DNA of 64,000 nucleotides from Desmospora profundinema (GCF_031454155.1 NZ_JAVDQG010000004.1:124001-188000), one strand, 5' to 3'; positions 52,444 through 60,772 are shown, counted from the first letter of the stretch. Translations and numbers: made by a program. The notes: generated from the sequence alone by a model not told the origin.

Positions 52444-53413
52444 GCTAACTTTGGTTCAGGCGATACAGGACGGATTGCGCACGGCCTTGCAACAAGATTC
52501 CCGCGTGGTGGTCCTAGGCGAGGACGTGGGCAAAAACGGAGGCGTTTTCCGGGCTACGGAAGGGTTGTGGAAGGAGTTTGGGGATGAGCGGGTGATCGAT
52601 ACCCCTCTGGCCGAAGCGGGTATCGTCGGAGCGGCGATCGGGATGGCGGTCAACGGATTGCGACCGGTGGCGGAGATTCAGTTCATGGGTTTTATCTATC
52701 CCGCTTTTGAACAAATCATCACCCACGCCGCCCGCCTGCGAACCCGTACCCAGGGGCAGCGTCCTGCCTCCATCGTCATACGGGCTCCGTACGGAGGCGG
52801 AATCCGTGCACCGGAACTTCACTCCGACTCGACGGAGAGTTTGTTGGTACACACTCCGGGGCTGAAAGTGGTGGCTCCATCCACCCCTTATGATGCCAAA
52901 GGGCTGCTGTTGGCGGCGATCCGGGATCCGGATCCCGTCATTTATCTGGAACCGATGAAGCTCTATCGCTCCGTACGTCAGGAAGTGCCTGCGGAGGATT
53001 ACGAAATTCCCTTGGGACAAGCGCGGCAGGTGAGAAAGGGAGACGATCTGACGGTTCTCACCTGGGGAGCGATGGTACCGATGGTGGAGAAGGTGGCGGC
53101 CACTTGGGAGCAGCGGGGGGTCTACTGGGATGTTCTCGATTTGCGCAGTATCTATCCCTTGGATGAAGAGGCGATCATCTGTTCCGTTCGCAAAACCGGT
53201 CGTGTGTTGATTGTTCACGAAGCGCCGAAGACAGGGGGAGTGGGGGCGGAATTGACCGCATTGATCCAGGAACACGCCTTTTTATGGCTGGAAGCCCCCA
53301 TCACCCGGGTGACCGGCTACGATGTGCCGGTACCGATGTTTGCTTTGGAGGATGACTTTCGCCCCAACCAGGGACGCATCCACCAGGCGGCTGAAAAATT
53401 GATAGCTTTTTAG
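52436..53413 (+). CDS. 2-oxo acid dehydrogenase E1 component, beta subunit
   Basis: A 325-aa transketolase-like partner of E1alpha. Family segments are VVVLGEDVGKNGGVFRATEG, RVIDTPLAEAGIVGAAIGMA, EIQFMGFIYPAFEQIITHAA and the C-terminal VLIVHEAPKTGGVGAELTAL. ATG 52436 lies within the end of E1alpha, ensuring coupled synthesis. The E1 heterotetramer passes the acyl group to the lipoyl arm of the E2 encoded 12 bp downstream. Confidence 0.92.
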   Translation: MAELTLVQAIQDGLRTALQQDSRVVVLGEDVGKNGGVFRATEGLWKEFGDERVIDTPLAEAGIVGAAIGMAVNGLRPVAEIQFMGFIYPAFEQIITHAARLRTRTQGQRPASIVIRAPYGGGIRAPELHSDSTESLLVHTPGLKVVAPSTPYDAKGLLLAAIRDPDPVIYLEPMKLYRSVRQEVPAEDYEIPLGQARQVRKGDDLTVLTWGAMVPMVEKVAATWEQRGVYWDVLDLRSIYPLDEEAIICSVRKTGRVLIVHEAPKTGGVGAELTALIQEHAFLWLEAPITRVTGYDVPVPMFALEDDFRPNQGRIHQAAEKLIAF

Positions 53414-53425
53414 GGAGGGAAGCCC

Positions 53426-54622
53426 ATGGGAATCCAGTTTAAACTGCCTGATGTCGGGGAAGGTGTGGCAGAAGCCGAACTGGTCCGCTGGCTGGTGCGG
53501 GAGGGAGAGGCGGTTGACGCCGACCAACCTCTGGTTGAGGTGCAGACCGACAAAGCAGTGGTGGAGCTTCCCTCCCCCGCTGCGGGACGTGTGCTGACCC
53601 TTCACGGGAAGGAAGGGGAGACCATCTCGGTGGGGGATGTTCTGGTGGTGATCGGAGAGGGGAAGGCAGAGGACGAGGAAAGACAGCCGCCTCGCCGCCG
53701 CAGGCGTGTGTTGGCCGCTCCCTCCACCCGCCGATTGGCGCGGGAGTGGAACGTGGATCTCACCCAGGTGGAGGGGACCGGCCCCCAAGGACGGGTGATG
53801 GATGAGGATGTACGCCGGTTTGCATCCAGTGATGGAGAGGAGGACGGGAGAGCGGGTCTGCAGGTGGCGGCTACACACTTGGCAGATCCTCCTTCTCCGC
53901 CGTCCCCGGTTTCTCCGGTGAGGGATGAACCGTATACCGAGGAACCCCTCTCCCCCATTCGCCGGGTGATCGCCGAGCGCCTTACGTTTTCCATCACCCG
54001 CAAACCCCACGCCACCCATTTCGATACACTGGACGTATCCGGAATGGTTGAGTGGCGGGAGCGGTTCAAAATGAGCGGCGGCCGACCTCCGGGTTATCTT
54101 CCCATCTTGTTGAAGATGATCGCCATTGCACTGCGCCGCCATCCGGTTCTAAATTCCCATTATGACGAAGAGCGCGAGGCGGTACGCACATTTCATCCGG
54201 TTCATGTCGGGTTCGCTGTGGATACGCCTCGGGGGCTGTTGGTACCGGTGGTGCGCCATGTGGAAGGAAAGAGTATCCGCCAACTGGCCGACGAGATAAG
54301 GCAAAAAACCGAAGAGGCCCGTAAGGGGGTCCTCTCGCGGTCGGAGATGGGCGGGGCAACCTTCACCGTCAGCAATGCAGGGTCCCTGGGGGGACAGTGG
54401 GCCACCCCCATCATTAATCCTCCGGAGGTGGCCATCCTGGCCATTCACCCGGTGGAACAGCGCCCGGTAGTGGAAGAAGGAAAACTGACGGCCGGTTGGC
54501 GTATGAATCTGTCCCTTTCCTTTGATCACCGAGTGTTGGACGGCGGGGAAGCGATTCGATTCACCCGTACCCTGCAGTCGTATACCGCTAGTTTGGATGA
54601 AATGGTGATGGATTTGACTTGA
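53426..54622 (+). CDS. 2-oxo acid dehydrogenase E2 (dihydrolipoamide acyltransferase)
   Basis: A 398-aa E2 core protein. Lipoyl domain (about 1-78) has the lipoylated lysine in VEVQTDKAVVELPSPAAG. The peripheral-subunit-binding domain (about 95-135) reads APSTRRLAREWNVDLTQVEG. The catalytic domain ends with the active-site motif LSFDHRVLDGGEAIRF. No E3 (lipoamide dehydrogenase) gene follows, so E3 is shared with another complex. The lipoyl group could be supplied by the LipL-like enzyme at 13042. GGGAGGG precedes the ATG, and a terminator closes the operon. Confidence 0.93.
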   Translation: MGIQFKLPDVGEGVAEAELVRWLVREGEAVDADQPLVEVQTDKAVVELPSPAAGRVLTLHGKEGETISVGDVLVVIGEGKAEDEERQPPRRRRRVLAAPSTRRLAREWNVDLTQVEGTGPQGRVMDEDVRRFASSDGEEDGRAGLQVAATHLADPPSPPSPVSPVRDEPYTEEPLSPIRRVIAERLTFSITRKPHATHFDTLDVSGMVEWRERFKMSGGRPPGYLPILLKMIAIALRRHPVLNSHYDEEREAVRTFHPVHVGFAVDTPRGLLVPVVRHVEGKSIRQLADEIRQKTEEARKGVLSRSEMGGATFTVSNAGSLGGQWATPIINPPEVAILAIHPVEQRPVVEEGKLTAGWRMNLSLSFDHRVLDGGEAIRFTRTLQSYTASLDEMVMDLT

Positions 54623-54694
54623 GAGCGTGGAATGAATGGGAAGGACCGTGAGTGCGGCGACGGGGTTCCGTCGTCATCTCAAGGGATATGGATG

Positions 54695-54722
54695 GCCGGG
54701 ATTTCTCCCGGCTGTTTTTTTT
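54695..54722 (+). terminator. Terminator of the 2-oxo acid dehydrogenase operon
   Basis: GCCGGGA-TTTC-TCCCGGC followed by TG and eight T. Confidence 0.88.
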
Positions 54723-54813
54723 GAGGAGATAGACGAATGGGAGGGAACGGGCAGACTCTGGCGAATGTGGATTAGTCTGATGGTGTGGAACGGACAACGC
54801 TGTGATAACATAA

Positions 54814-54831
54814 TGAATGAACATTCAATCA
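54814..54831. promoter_or_regulatory. FadR-type operator candidate
   Basis: TGAATGAACATTCAATCA matches the Bacillus FadR box TGAATGANNNNTCATTCA at 13 of 14 defined positions. It lies 20 bp before the MBL-hydrolase start, beside a weak -10 (TAACAT). Confidence 0.55.
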
Positions 54832-54850
54832 TTCGAGGTCGGTGAAAACC

Positions 54851-55666
54851 ATGGGAGCTTTCCATGTGAACATCCATGAAGACCAAGGAATCTATGCTCT
54901 TCAATGCCGTACTTCTTTCTTGGGCCACCCGTTTCAAGTATGGCTCTACACCGTTGATGGCGTATTGCTGGATACCGGTCCGCCGCGGGCCAGGAGTGTG
55001 GTGACCGATTTTGTCGATACCCATCCGCCGTGGGAGATTCTGCTTACCCATTATCACGAGGATCACAGCGGCAATGCCGCCTTCCTGTCGGAACGGTACG
55101 GTGCGCCGGTCTGGATGGGGAAGGAGACGGCGAGGTTGGCAGCCCGTCCCTCTCACATTCCCTTCTATCGCCGAGTGATCTGGGGGCAGATGGACGCGGT
55201 ACGGGGTCGGGTGGTGGCCGATAAGATTCGAACTCGCCGCCATGTATTCCGTCCGGTGATCACACCGGGACATTCCCATGATCATGTGGCATGGCTGGAG
55301 GAAGAACGGGGCTGGCTGTTCAGCGGAGATCTTTTTGTAGCCACACGGCTGGCTTACGGTATGAAGGAAGAGTCTGTTCCATTAATGATCCAGTCCCTCC
55401 GCCATGTATTGTCTTTACCAGTGGAGCGGGTGTATTGCTGCCATGCCGGCATCATTGCCGAAGGCCGGCATGCATTGGAGAAGAAGTTACACTTTTTGGA
55501 GCATCTCCAGGATCGAACGATCACCCTTCACCGACAAGGCAAGACGATCGAGCAAATCACCTTTGCGTTGTTGGAAAAGCGGCGTTTGGTTGAATGGTTT
55601 TCCAGAGGGGAGATGTCCCCGATGCATCTGATTCGTTCGATTGTGACACGGGAGGGAACGGTTTGA
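54851..55666 (+). CDS. MBL-fold metallo-hydrolase
   Basis: A 271-aa metallo-beta-lactamase-fold enzyme. Zinc/iron ligands: LLTHYHEDHSGNAAF (HxHxDH-like, here HYHEDH), VITPGHSHDHVAWLE and LFSGDLFVATRLAYG. The C-terminal helical region (LHFLEHLQDRTITLHRQGK) matches the LACTB2-like thioester/RNA hydrolase group. ATG 54851 is preferred; GTG 54842 is in frame. A FadR-like site overlaps the presumed promoter, hinting at a role in acyl-CoA metabolism (inference). The following VOC gene is translationally coupled. Confidence 0.83.
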   Translation: MGAFHVNIHEDQGIYALQCRTSFLGHPFQVWLYTVDGVLLDTGPPRARSVVTDFVDTHPPWEILLTHYHEDHSGNAAFLSERYGAPVWMGKETARLAARPSHIPFYRRVIWGQMDAVRGRVVADKIRTRRHVFRPVITPGHSHDHVAWLEEERGWLFSGDLFVATRLAYGMKEESVPLMIQSLRHVLSLPVERVYCCHAGIIAEGRHALEKKLHFLEHLQDRTITLHRQGKTIEQITFALLEKRRLVEWFSRGEMSPMHLIRSIVTREGTV

Positions 55667-56070
55667 TTCGGGTTGGTTTTTCCCACATCGACTACAATGT
55701 GGCTGACTTAGAGCGGGCTCTTCGATTTTATGAACCGGTGATGGCGTTTTTAGGGTTTGCGAAGGAAAGCCGCCAATCGGATTGGGTGCTTTTTGGCAAT
55801 GGCCGTATGAAGTTGTGTCTGGTTCGCTGTGAGAAGCGTTTCGCCGGTGCCGGTTTCCACCGTAAGAATCCCGGATTAAACCACATCGCATTTCAGGCGG
55901 AACGGGCTTCTGATGTGGATGAGGTTGCAAAATTCCTGAAGGAACGGAAAATTCCTCTCCTGTATAACAGTCCTGCTCACTTTGATACCGAGCGGGAAAC
56001 CTATGCCGTTTTTTTCGAAGATCCGTTTCGATTGAAACTGGAGGTCGTATACAGCCCGGATTACCTATAA
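55663..56070 (+). CDS. VOC family protein
   Basis: A vicinal-oxygen-chelate protein of about 135 aa: VGFSHIDYNVADLERALRFY, the central HRKNPGLNHIAFQAERASDV and the end AVFFEDPFRLKLEVVYSPDY with His/Glu in metal-ligand positions. The start is TTG 55663 overlapping the TGA of the MBL gene (TTGA), with GGGAGGG upstream. Lyase, dioxygenase and resistance functions are all possible in this fold. Confidence 0.82.
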   Translation: MIRVGFSHIDYNVADLERALRFYEPVMAFLGFAKESRQSDWVLFGNGRMKLCLVRCEKRFAGAGFHRKNPGLNHIAFQAERASDVDEVAKFLKERKIPLLYNSPAHFDTERETYAVFFEDPFRLKLEVVYSPDYL

Positions 56071-56176
56071 GGGAACGGCTCTGAAGGAATCACTTGATCT
56101 GGGTGATATTGACAACGGCATCCGGATGCGCCATAATATTCTTGCAATTACAACTTCCGCGGATGGAGGGTGGAAC

Positions 56177-56482
56177 ATGGCGCAGCTGGAAAAGCCGCAA
56201 ACTCAGCGGACAGTTCAAGGCCGGTCGTCGGCAGGAGCGTATGTCCTCTCGTTTCTATGGATGATTCTGCTGACGGGGATCGCCTTTTTCCTAGTGGTGA
56301 CGGAGTGGTTGTCACAGGAGTGGACGATCACTGTGATTCTCTTGCTGGCGGTTTGGCAAGTGGTGTTGCAGCTGGCGTCGTTTATGCATTTGCGGGAAAA
56401 GGGAAACGGTGTGACCGTCCTCTTTATCGCCATGGGAGGGATTGTGTCAGCTACCGTAATTGTCGCGTTGGTGTTTCTATGA
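56177..56482 (+). CDS. Orphan cytochrome c/quinol oxidase subunit IV
   Basis: A 101-aa three-helix membrane protein of the COX4 family, paralogous to the product of 41422-41721. Shared features are FLWMILLTGIAFFLVVTEWL, WTITVILLLAVWQVVLQLAS and the FMHLREK at the end of helix two. No other oxidase subunit is adjacent. GGAGGG precedes ATG 56177, and a terminator follows. Confidence 0.82.
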   Translation: MAQLEKPQTQRTVQGRSSAGAYVLSFLWMILLTGIAFFLVVTEWLSQEWTITVILLLAVWQVVLQLASFMHLREKGNGVTVLFIAMGGIVSATVIVALVFL

Positions 56483-56507
56483 AAAAACCCCTCCGGTAAG
56501 TGTCTGA

Positions 56508-56534
56508 GCCTATCATAACCGATAGGCTTTTTTT
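56508..56534 (+). terminator. Terminator of the second COX IV gene
   Basis: GCCTATC-ATAACC-GATAGGC followed by TTTTTTT. Confidence 0.88.
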
Positions 56535-56547
56535 CACACTGTCTACC

Positions 56548-56711
56548 TAGTGCCCCTTCAGGTAACTTCGATCTGTTTTTCATGGCCATTACGCGGACAA
56601 GTCGGTCGGCTTGGTTTTCCGTCTTCGCTCCATGCGTGGCAGAGTCGACTCCGCCGGAAAACCAAGCCTCCCTCCACGTAAACACGATCGATACTGGTAG
56701 AAGGGGCACTA
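56548..56711 (+). repeat. Type-2 MITE-like repeat, cassette-free copy
   Basis: TAGTGCCCCTTC at the left, complement GAAGGGGCACTA at the right, and long inner arms GGCTTGGTTTTCCG/CGGAAAACCAAGCC. Nearly identical to 33534-33752 except that the 54-bp cassette is missing (CCATGCGTGGCAG junction). Its final TA is shared with the next element. Confidence 0.85.
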
Positions 56712-56854
56712 GGGCCTGTTTGGTCATTCAATTTTCCGCGAGAACTAGAGAGGGTCGGTATGGCTGGCTGCGATCCTTTGTGCTTTTTGCAACGAAACGG
56801 AGACAGCCAACCCGACCCGGGATCTCGCCCTATATATTTATCAGACACGCCCTA
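56710..56854 (+). repeat. Type-1 MITE-like repeat, copy H (cassette-free)
   Basis: TAGGGCCTGTTTGGTCATTC ... ATCAGACACGCCCTA, with arms GGTCGGTATGGCTG / CAGCCAACCCGACC around GCTTTTTGCAACGAAACG. Abuts a type-2 element on the left and a type-3 element on the right, each junction sharing a TA. Confidence 0.85.
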
Positions 56855-57015
56855 ATACTACAGTTGCATTTGTACGAAGAGTGTATATGAACGTGGGTTG
56901 GTCGGGCTGGTGGACTGTCTTCGATCTCTTGCAAAAAACGCAAAGGATCGCAGCCATCCCACCACCCTCCCTTCTCACATCTGCGCCTGCTCTTATCAGT
57001 ACAACTGTAGTACTA
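56853..57015 (+). repeat. Type-3 MITE-like repeat (new ends, type-1-like core)
   Basis: Termini TAATACTACAGTTG (56853-56866) and CAACTGTAGTACTA (57002-57015) are inverted repeats with one mismatch and unlike types 1 and 2. The interior (GGACTGTCTTCGATCTCTTG, CAAAAAACGCAAAGGATCGC, AGCCATCCCACCACCC) is recognisably the type-1 core. Confidence 0.8.
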
Positions 57016-57044
57016 AAGGGGATCATATCAATCAGGCGGCTCTT

Positions 57045-57836
57045 TTAAAAGACTCCCGTCCATTGGGAGACGAGGACGATGCCTCCCAGCATCCACACAT
57101 AAACGGCAAACCCTTTCAGCGATCCCCGTTGCAACAGCCGAATCATCCAGCGAACCGCCAGATAACCGAACAACGCTGACATCGCTGTTGCCAGGAGCAA
57201 GGAAGAAAGCGGCATGCTCTGGGCGTGACCGGTCATAAGATCCACCCCCTGCAACAGACAGGCTCCGGCAATGGCGGGAATGGATAGGAAGAAAGAAAAA
57301 TAGGCGGCCGTGCCTTTGTCGATGCCCCGCATCAATGCGGCTGCAATGGTAAGTCCGGACCGGGAAATCGCCGGCAGAATGGCGGCTCCTTGAAAGGTGC
57401 CAATCACCACCGCATCCAAGGGGCGGATCTCATCCAACTGTTTATAACCCCGGTCTTTTATTCGGTCAGAAAACCATAAAATTGCACCGGTAGCTAGAAA
57501 CTCCCATCCGATCGTGACACCGGTTCGTGAGATTTCTTCGAAGAAATCTTTAAATGTCAATCCGATGATCGCCGTGGGGATGGTGCCCATAATCAACAGG
57601 CGGCCCAAGTGACCGAAGGGACGGCGGGCCACTTGCCACAGTTCGCGCCAGTAGACAGCCAGCACAGCCAGCAGGGTTCCCAAGTGGAGAACCGTATCCA
57701 AAAACATTCCCGCTTCATCCAAACCAAACAGATGCCTTCCCAAATACAGATGACCGGTACTGCTGATGGGTAAAAACTCTGTCAACCCCTGGATGATGCC
57801 CAGTACCCATGCTTCTAACCAATTGATGAGAACCAC
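57045..57836 (-). CDS. uppP: Undecaprenyl-diphosphatase UppP
   Basis: A 263-aa polytopic phosphatase that recycles undecaprenyl pyrophosphate for cell wall synthesis. Catalytic motifs are GIIQGLTEFLPISSTGHLYL and ILPAISRSGLTIAAALMRG; about eight hydrophobic segments are seen. Overproduction of the family gives bacitracin resistance. It lies beside the type-3 repeat. The start ATG lacks a strong ribosome site. Confidence 0.93.
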   Translation of the reverse strand: MVLINWLEAWVLGIIQGLTEFLPISSTGHLYLGRHLFGLDEAGMFLDTVLHLGTLLAVLAVYWRELWQVARRPFGHLGRLLIMGTIPTAIIGLTFKDFFEEISRTGVTIGWEFLATGAILWFSDRIKDRGYKQLDEIRPLDAVVIGTFQGAAILPAISRSGLTIAAALMRGIDKGTAAYFSFFLSIPAIAGACLLQGVDLMTGHAQSMPLSSLLLATAMSALFGYLAVRWMIRLLQRGSLKGFAVYVWMLGGIVLVSQWTGVF

Positions 57837-57917
57837 CTCGCATGGTGTAGGATCCTCCGCTTCGATTGCGGAAGCCGATCAGGGGTGATCCATTCCCGGG
57901 GAAGTGTCGCAACCCGA

Positions 57918-58343
57918 TCAGTCCAACCATTTACCCACTTTTGCCACCACATCCATAAAAGGGACGGTTTCGTCGTAGATTCCACGAACGTTTCCTCTCG
58001 GGTCGATGAGGACGGTGGATGGTACCGAGGTAAGACCAAAAGCATCGTAAGCGCTTCTCCCTTTGTCGACCAGCACGGGTAGGGCCAGTCCGTACTGGCG
58101 GACGAAGGGTTCCACCTTGCCGGGCTCTGCTTCCCGTCCCGTCACATTGACACTGTAAACCCTTAGAGGAGATTCCGGGGGCAGCGCACGGTAAAAGCGA
58201 TCTTTTGCGGGTAAATCTTCTTGGCATGACGGACACCAAGTTACCCAAAAAGAAAGGATGACGGTGCAGCCGTGCAGATGACGGAGACAGACCGTTTCTC
58301 CCGTCAGGGTTTTCAGACAGAGATCAGGGGCGGGTTGGTTCAT
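57918..58343 (-). CDS. TlpA-like thiol-disulfide oxidoreductase, no signal peptide
   Basis: A 141-aa thioredoxin-fold protein. NQPAPDLCLKTLTGETVCLR is the AhpC/TSA-Redoxin-type start, and the active site is SFWVTWCPSCQEDLPAKDRF; cis-proline is in LTSVPSTVLIDPRGNV. Unlike most TlpA/ResA proteins it has no signal or membrane anchor, so it would act in the cytosol. An AGGAGG-like site lies upstream of the ATG. Close to the EamA gene upstream, probably co-transcribed. Confidence 0.85.
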   Translation of the reverse strand: MNQPAPDLCLKTLTGETVCLRHLHGCTVILSFWVTWCPSCQEDLPAKDRFYRALPPESPLRVYSVNVTGREAEPGKVEPFVRQYGLALPVLVDKGRSAYDAFGLTSVPSTVLIDPRGNVRGIYDETVPFMDVVAKVGKWLD

Positions 58344-58385
58344 CGTTGAAAATTCCTCCTCTCGGGATGATCCAGCGGTTTTCTG

Positions 58386-59255
58386 TCACAATCGGGTCAA
58401 TACCAGACCGGTAAACAGAAGCAAAAGGGACAGGGTTTGAATCTGAGAAAGACGCTCCCGGAAAAACAAGATGGACAGGAGAGCGACCACTAAGCTGTTG
58501 GTGGAAAAAAGTGGGGCAACGATGCTGGCGGGTCCCTCGATCAAGGCAATCGTGTACAGTTGCATTCCCGCAAATGAAAAGATTCCGGCGACCCCTCCCC
58601 ATACCAATCCTTTTTTGATGCCAGCGGAGGAGTGGCCGGGGTTGTCTGTCTGTGAGACGCTCCGGCGGCGCCAAATTTCTACCGACATCCAGAGCAAACT
58701 AAACAGATAACCGTAAAAAAGGATCATTTCACCGGCCATTCCGGCTTCATCCGTTACCTTCAGCCCGCCGTTTCGAAAAGTGAAAAGCAGGGTTGCGGCA
58801 ATGACGAGAGCGTACCATCGGCGGTTTTTGATTGCCAGTTTCTCATCGGGATCCACCGGAATCAGGAAAACCGCCGCCACCAACAGTGTCACCCCGATTC
58901 CTTCCATCCAGGAGAGCCGTTCTCCGTAAAACAGGATGGAAAAGAGGATGACCAAGAGGATGTTGGTATTGACCAGAGGGGAAGTGAGGCTGGCAGGTCC
59001 TCTCTCCAATGCCAGCATAAACAGCCAGTTTCCGCCCGCGGAACCCAGTCCAATGATGAACCCGCCGAGCAGGACAGCCGCATCGATGCGAAACTCCCCC
59101 AAAGCCCACACCCACCAAGCAAACCCGATGGTGCCTGTCAAATAGAGTGCCCACAGCGTATGAACCACCGATCCCCGCTGAGAAGAACTAACTTTCATGA
59201 GGAAACCGGACATCCCGAACGTGATTGAACTAAAGAGTGCCCAAGCAAACCACAT
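58386..59255 (-). CDS. EamA/DMT-family transporter
   Basis: A drug/metabolite transporter of about 289 aa with ten hydrophobic helices in two EamA repeats, e.g. MWFAWALFSSITFGMSGFLM, GGNWLFMLALERGPASLTSP and the matching GMQLYTIALIEGPASIVAPL in the second half. ATG 59255 is chosen; a TTG at 59279 is in frame. The ribosome site (AAAGGAA) is distant. Substrate unknown. Confidence 0.85.
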   Translation of the reverse strand: MWFAWALFSSITFGMSGFLMKVSSSQRGSVVHTLWALYLTGTIGFAWWVWALGEFRIDAAVLLGGFIIGLGSAGGNWLFMLALERGPASLTSPLVNTNILLVILFSILFYGERLSWMEGIGVTLLVAAVFLIPVDPDEKLAIKNRRWYALVIAATLLFTFRNGGLKVTDEAGMAGEMILFYGYLFSLLWMSVEIWRRRSVSQTDNPGHSSAGIKKGLVWGGVAGIFSFAGMQLYTIALIEGPASIVAPLFSTNSLVVALLSILFFRERLSQIQTLSLLLLFTGLVLTRL

Positions 59256-59475
59256 GGGTTGGGTTTCGTTCCTTTCCAAATCGAATTGCGCAATGGAAAA
59301 TGCCCTTTCACCCTACCACAAGCGTTCAGCCTCGTCCATGGAGTCCGAAATCCGGGTGGATCTCCCCTTATATGGATAGTCCACAAACCGGACAAACATG
59401 CTGGATTGTCCAAAAAGGGAGTGTCAGGGAATAATCGGAACGGCTGAATCGCAGTCTAGAATCGAGGTGATCGGG

Positions 59476-59655
59476 ATGTCTGAGGATAAGCGATTTATAC
59501 GGGAAGAACACAACGACCATCTGGTGCAGGAGACCCGCTCCCTGCCTAAAGCACCGCCCGTCAAACAGCGGAAACGCATGCGCGCTGTTGAAGAAGGGTT
59601 GACAAAAGGCGGAGACGAACCCCGCTCTTATAGTGATGAACTGAAGCGCTTGTAA
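59476..59655 (+). CDS. Small hypothetical charged protein (59 aa)
   Basis: Begins MSEDKRFIREEHNDHLVQET, strongly charged and probably disordered, no cysteine or membrane segment. GAGGTGA lies five bases before the ATG, which supports translation. No family recognised. It stands alone between the divergent EamA gene and the gene at 59815. Confidence 0.6.
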   Translation: MSEDKRFIREEHNDHLVQETRSLPKAPPVKQRKRMRAVEEGLTKGGDEPRSYSDELKRL

Positions 59656-59814
59656 GGAGACGGGGCGGTCTGCCCATCCATGTAAAGGATAAGTGTGGCG
59701 GTTGTTTGTCAGCACTTTGAGACACCCTGGACGGGTGTCTTATTCATACCGGCCAACATGGTACAATAGTCACGACAGACCGCCATGAGTGGGTTAGCAT
59801 GAGGGGGGTTCGTT

Positions 59815-60507
59815 TTGACGGAAATGGAAGCGCTGAAAGAGAGGGCCCGGGAACGGGTTGCCCATCTCTTGCCCAATACCACTTTTCATGAATTTGACGA
59901 TCTCAACGTACGGATGTTGATCGCGGTTACCTTATTGCAACGAGGAGAAAAGGAGCTGGCTTACCGGCTGTTTGAAACGATTGCAGCCGAGGGGCCGCAG
60001 GAGAACGAAAATCGGCACTTCGCCTATGTGCGCAGCTTGGTGGAAATGGCGGAACTGGATGCAGAACGGGAACGGTTTACGGAAGCGGAGGAGCGCATGG
60101 AGGAAGGGTTGGCCCAGTTTCCGGAATCGATGAATTACATGATGAGCCGACCCCACTTGGAAGTATACTTAATCTACTATCGTTACCGATTGGGAAAACA
60201 CGAAACCGCTCACCGGGAGCTTCAGGATTGGATCCGGCGGGAAGAGGAACGTTTTTGCGAGATGCCCCCGGAGGATGGGCGTAACCTGGTGGGGCCAGGC
60301 CTGTGCTATGCCATTCATCAGCAGTCTCTCTTTTTCGTGGAAGAGGGAGAATGGCGGCGGGCGGTGGAGTCGTTTCAGCGGTTGCGGGAATATGCCAACC
60401 ATGTCGATGAAGCGGGCTGGGAAGAGTCTGAACGGCTGGTGTCAGAGGAACGGTGGGAAGAAGCTTATCATCGGTTGGTGGATTCTATTTCCTACCATGC
60501 AGCGTAA
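59815..60507 (+). CDS. Hypothetical helical-repeat (TPR-like) protein
   Basis: A 230-aa all-helical, acidic protein. Repeated helix pairs with spacing of about 34-40 residues (for example LIAVTLLQRGEKELAYRLFE, MAELDAERERFTEAEERMEE, VYLIYYRYRLGKHETAHREL, SLFFVEEGEWRRAVESFQRL) suggest tetratricopeptide repeats. No catalytic motif. The start is TTG with AGGGGGG upstream. A protein-interaction role is likely, partner unknown. Confidence 0.72.
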   Translation: MTEMEALKERARERVAHLLPNTTFHEFDDLNVRMLIAVTLLQRGEKELAYRLFETIAAEGPQENENRHFAYVRSLVEMAELDAERERFTEAEERMEEGLAQFPESMNYMMSRPHLEVYLIYYRYRLGKHETAHRELQDWIRREEERFCEMPPEDGRNLVGPGLCYAIHQQSLFFVEEGEWRRAVESFQRLREYANHVDEAGWEESERLVSEERWEEAYHRLVDSISYHAA

Positions 60508-60520
60508 ATGAATCTCCTGC

Positions 60521-60711
60521 CAGGGCCTTGTCTGGTCATTCATTTTTCCGTGAGAAAAAGGGAGGGTTGTATGGCGCGAGCCTTTGTACTCACAGAGTAC
60601 AAGTCTCGCCTGGGTCACTTCGTTCCCGGTTTCGCTATGCCGTTTTTTGCAACGAAACGAGGACAGCCGTAACCCGGGATGTCGCCCTGCGGATTGTTCA
60701 GACACGGCCTA
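60521..60711 (+). repeat. Type-1 MITE-like repeat, copy J (with cassette)
   Basis: AGGGCCTTGTCTGGTCATTC ... GATTGTTCAGACACGGCCTA. The 53-bp cassette occupies 60587-60639, between CCTTTG and CCGTTTTTTGC, which are contiguous in the 42598 copy. The left terminal TA is CA here. Confidence 0.8.
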
Positions 60712-60772
60712 GATCGTTCGGGCTGTTTTTCGCCGCTGACGGAAAAACGATTCTACAAGAGGAGGGTAAGTG

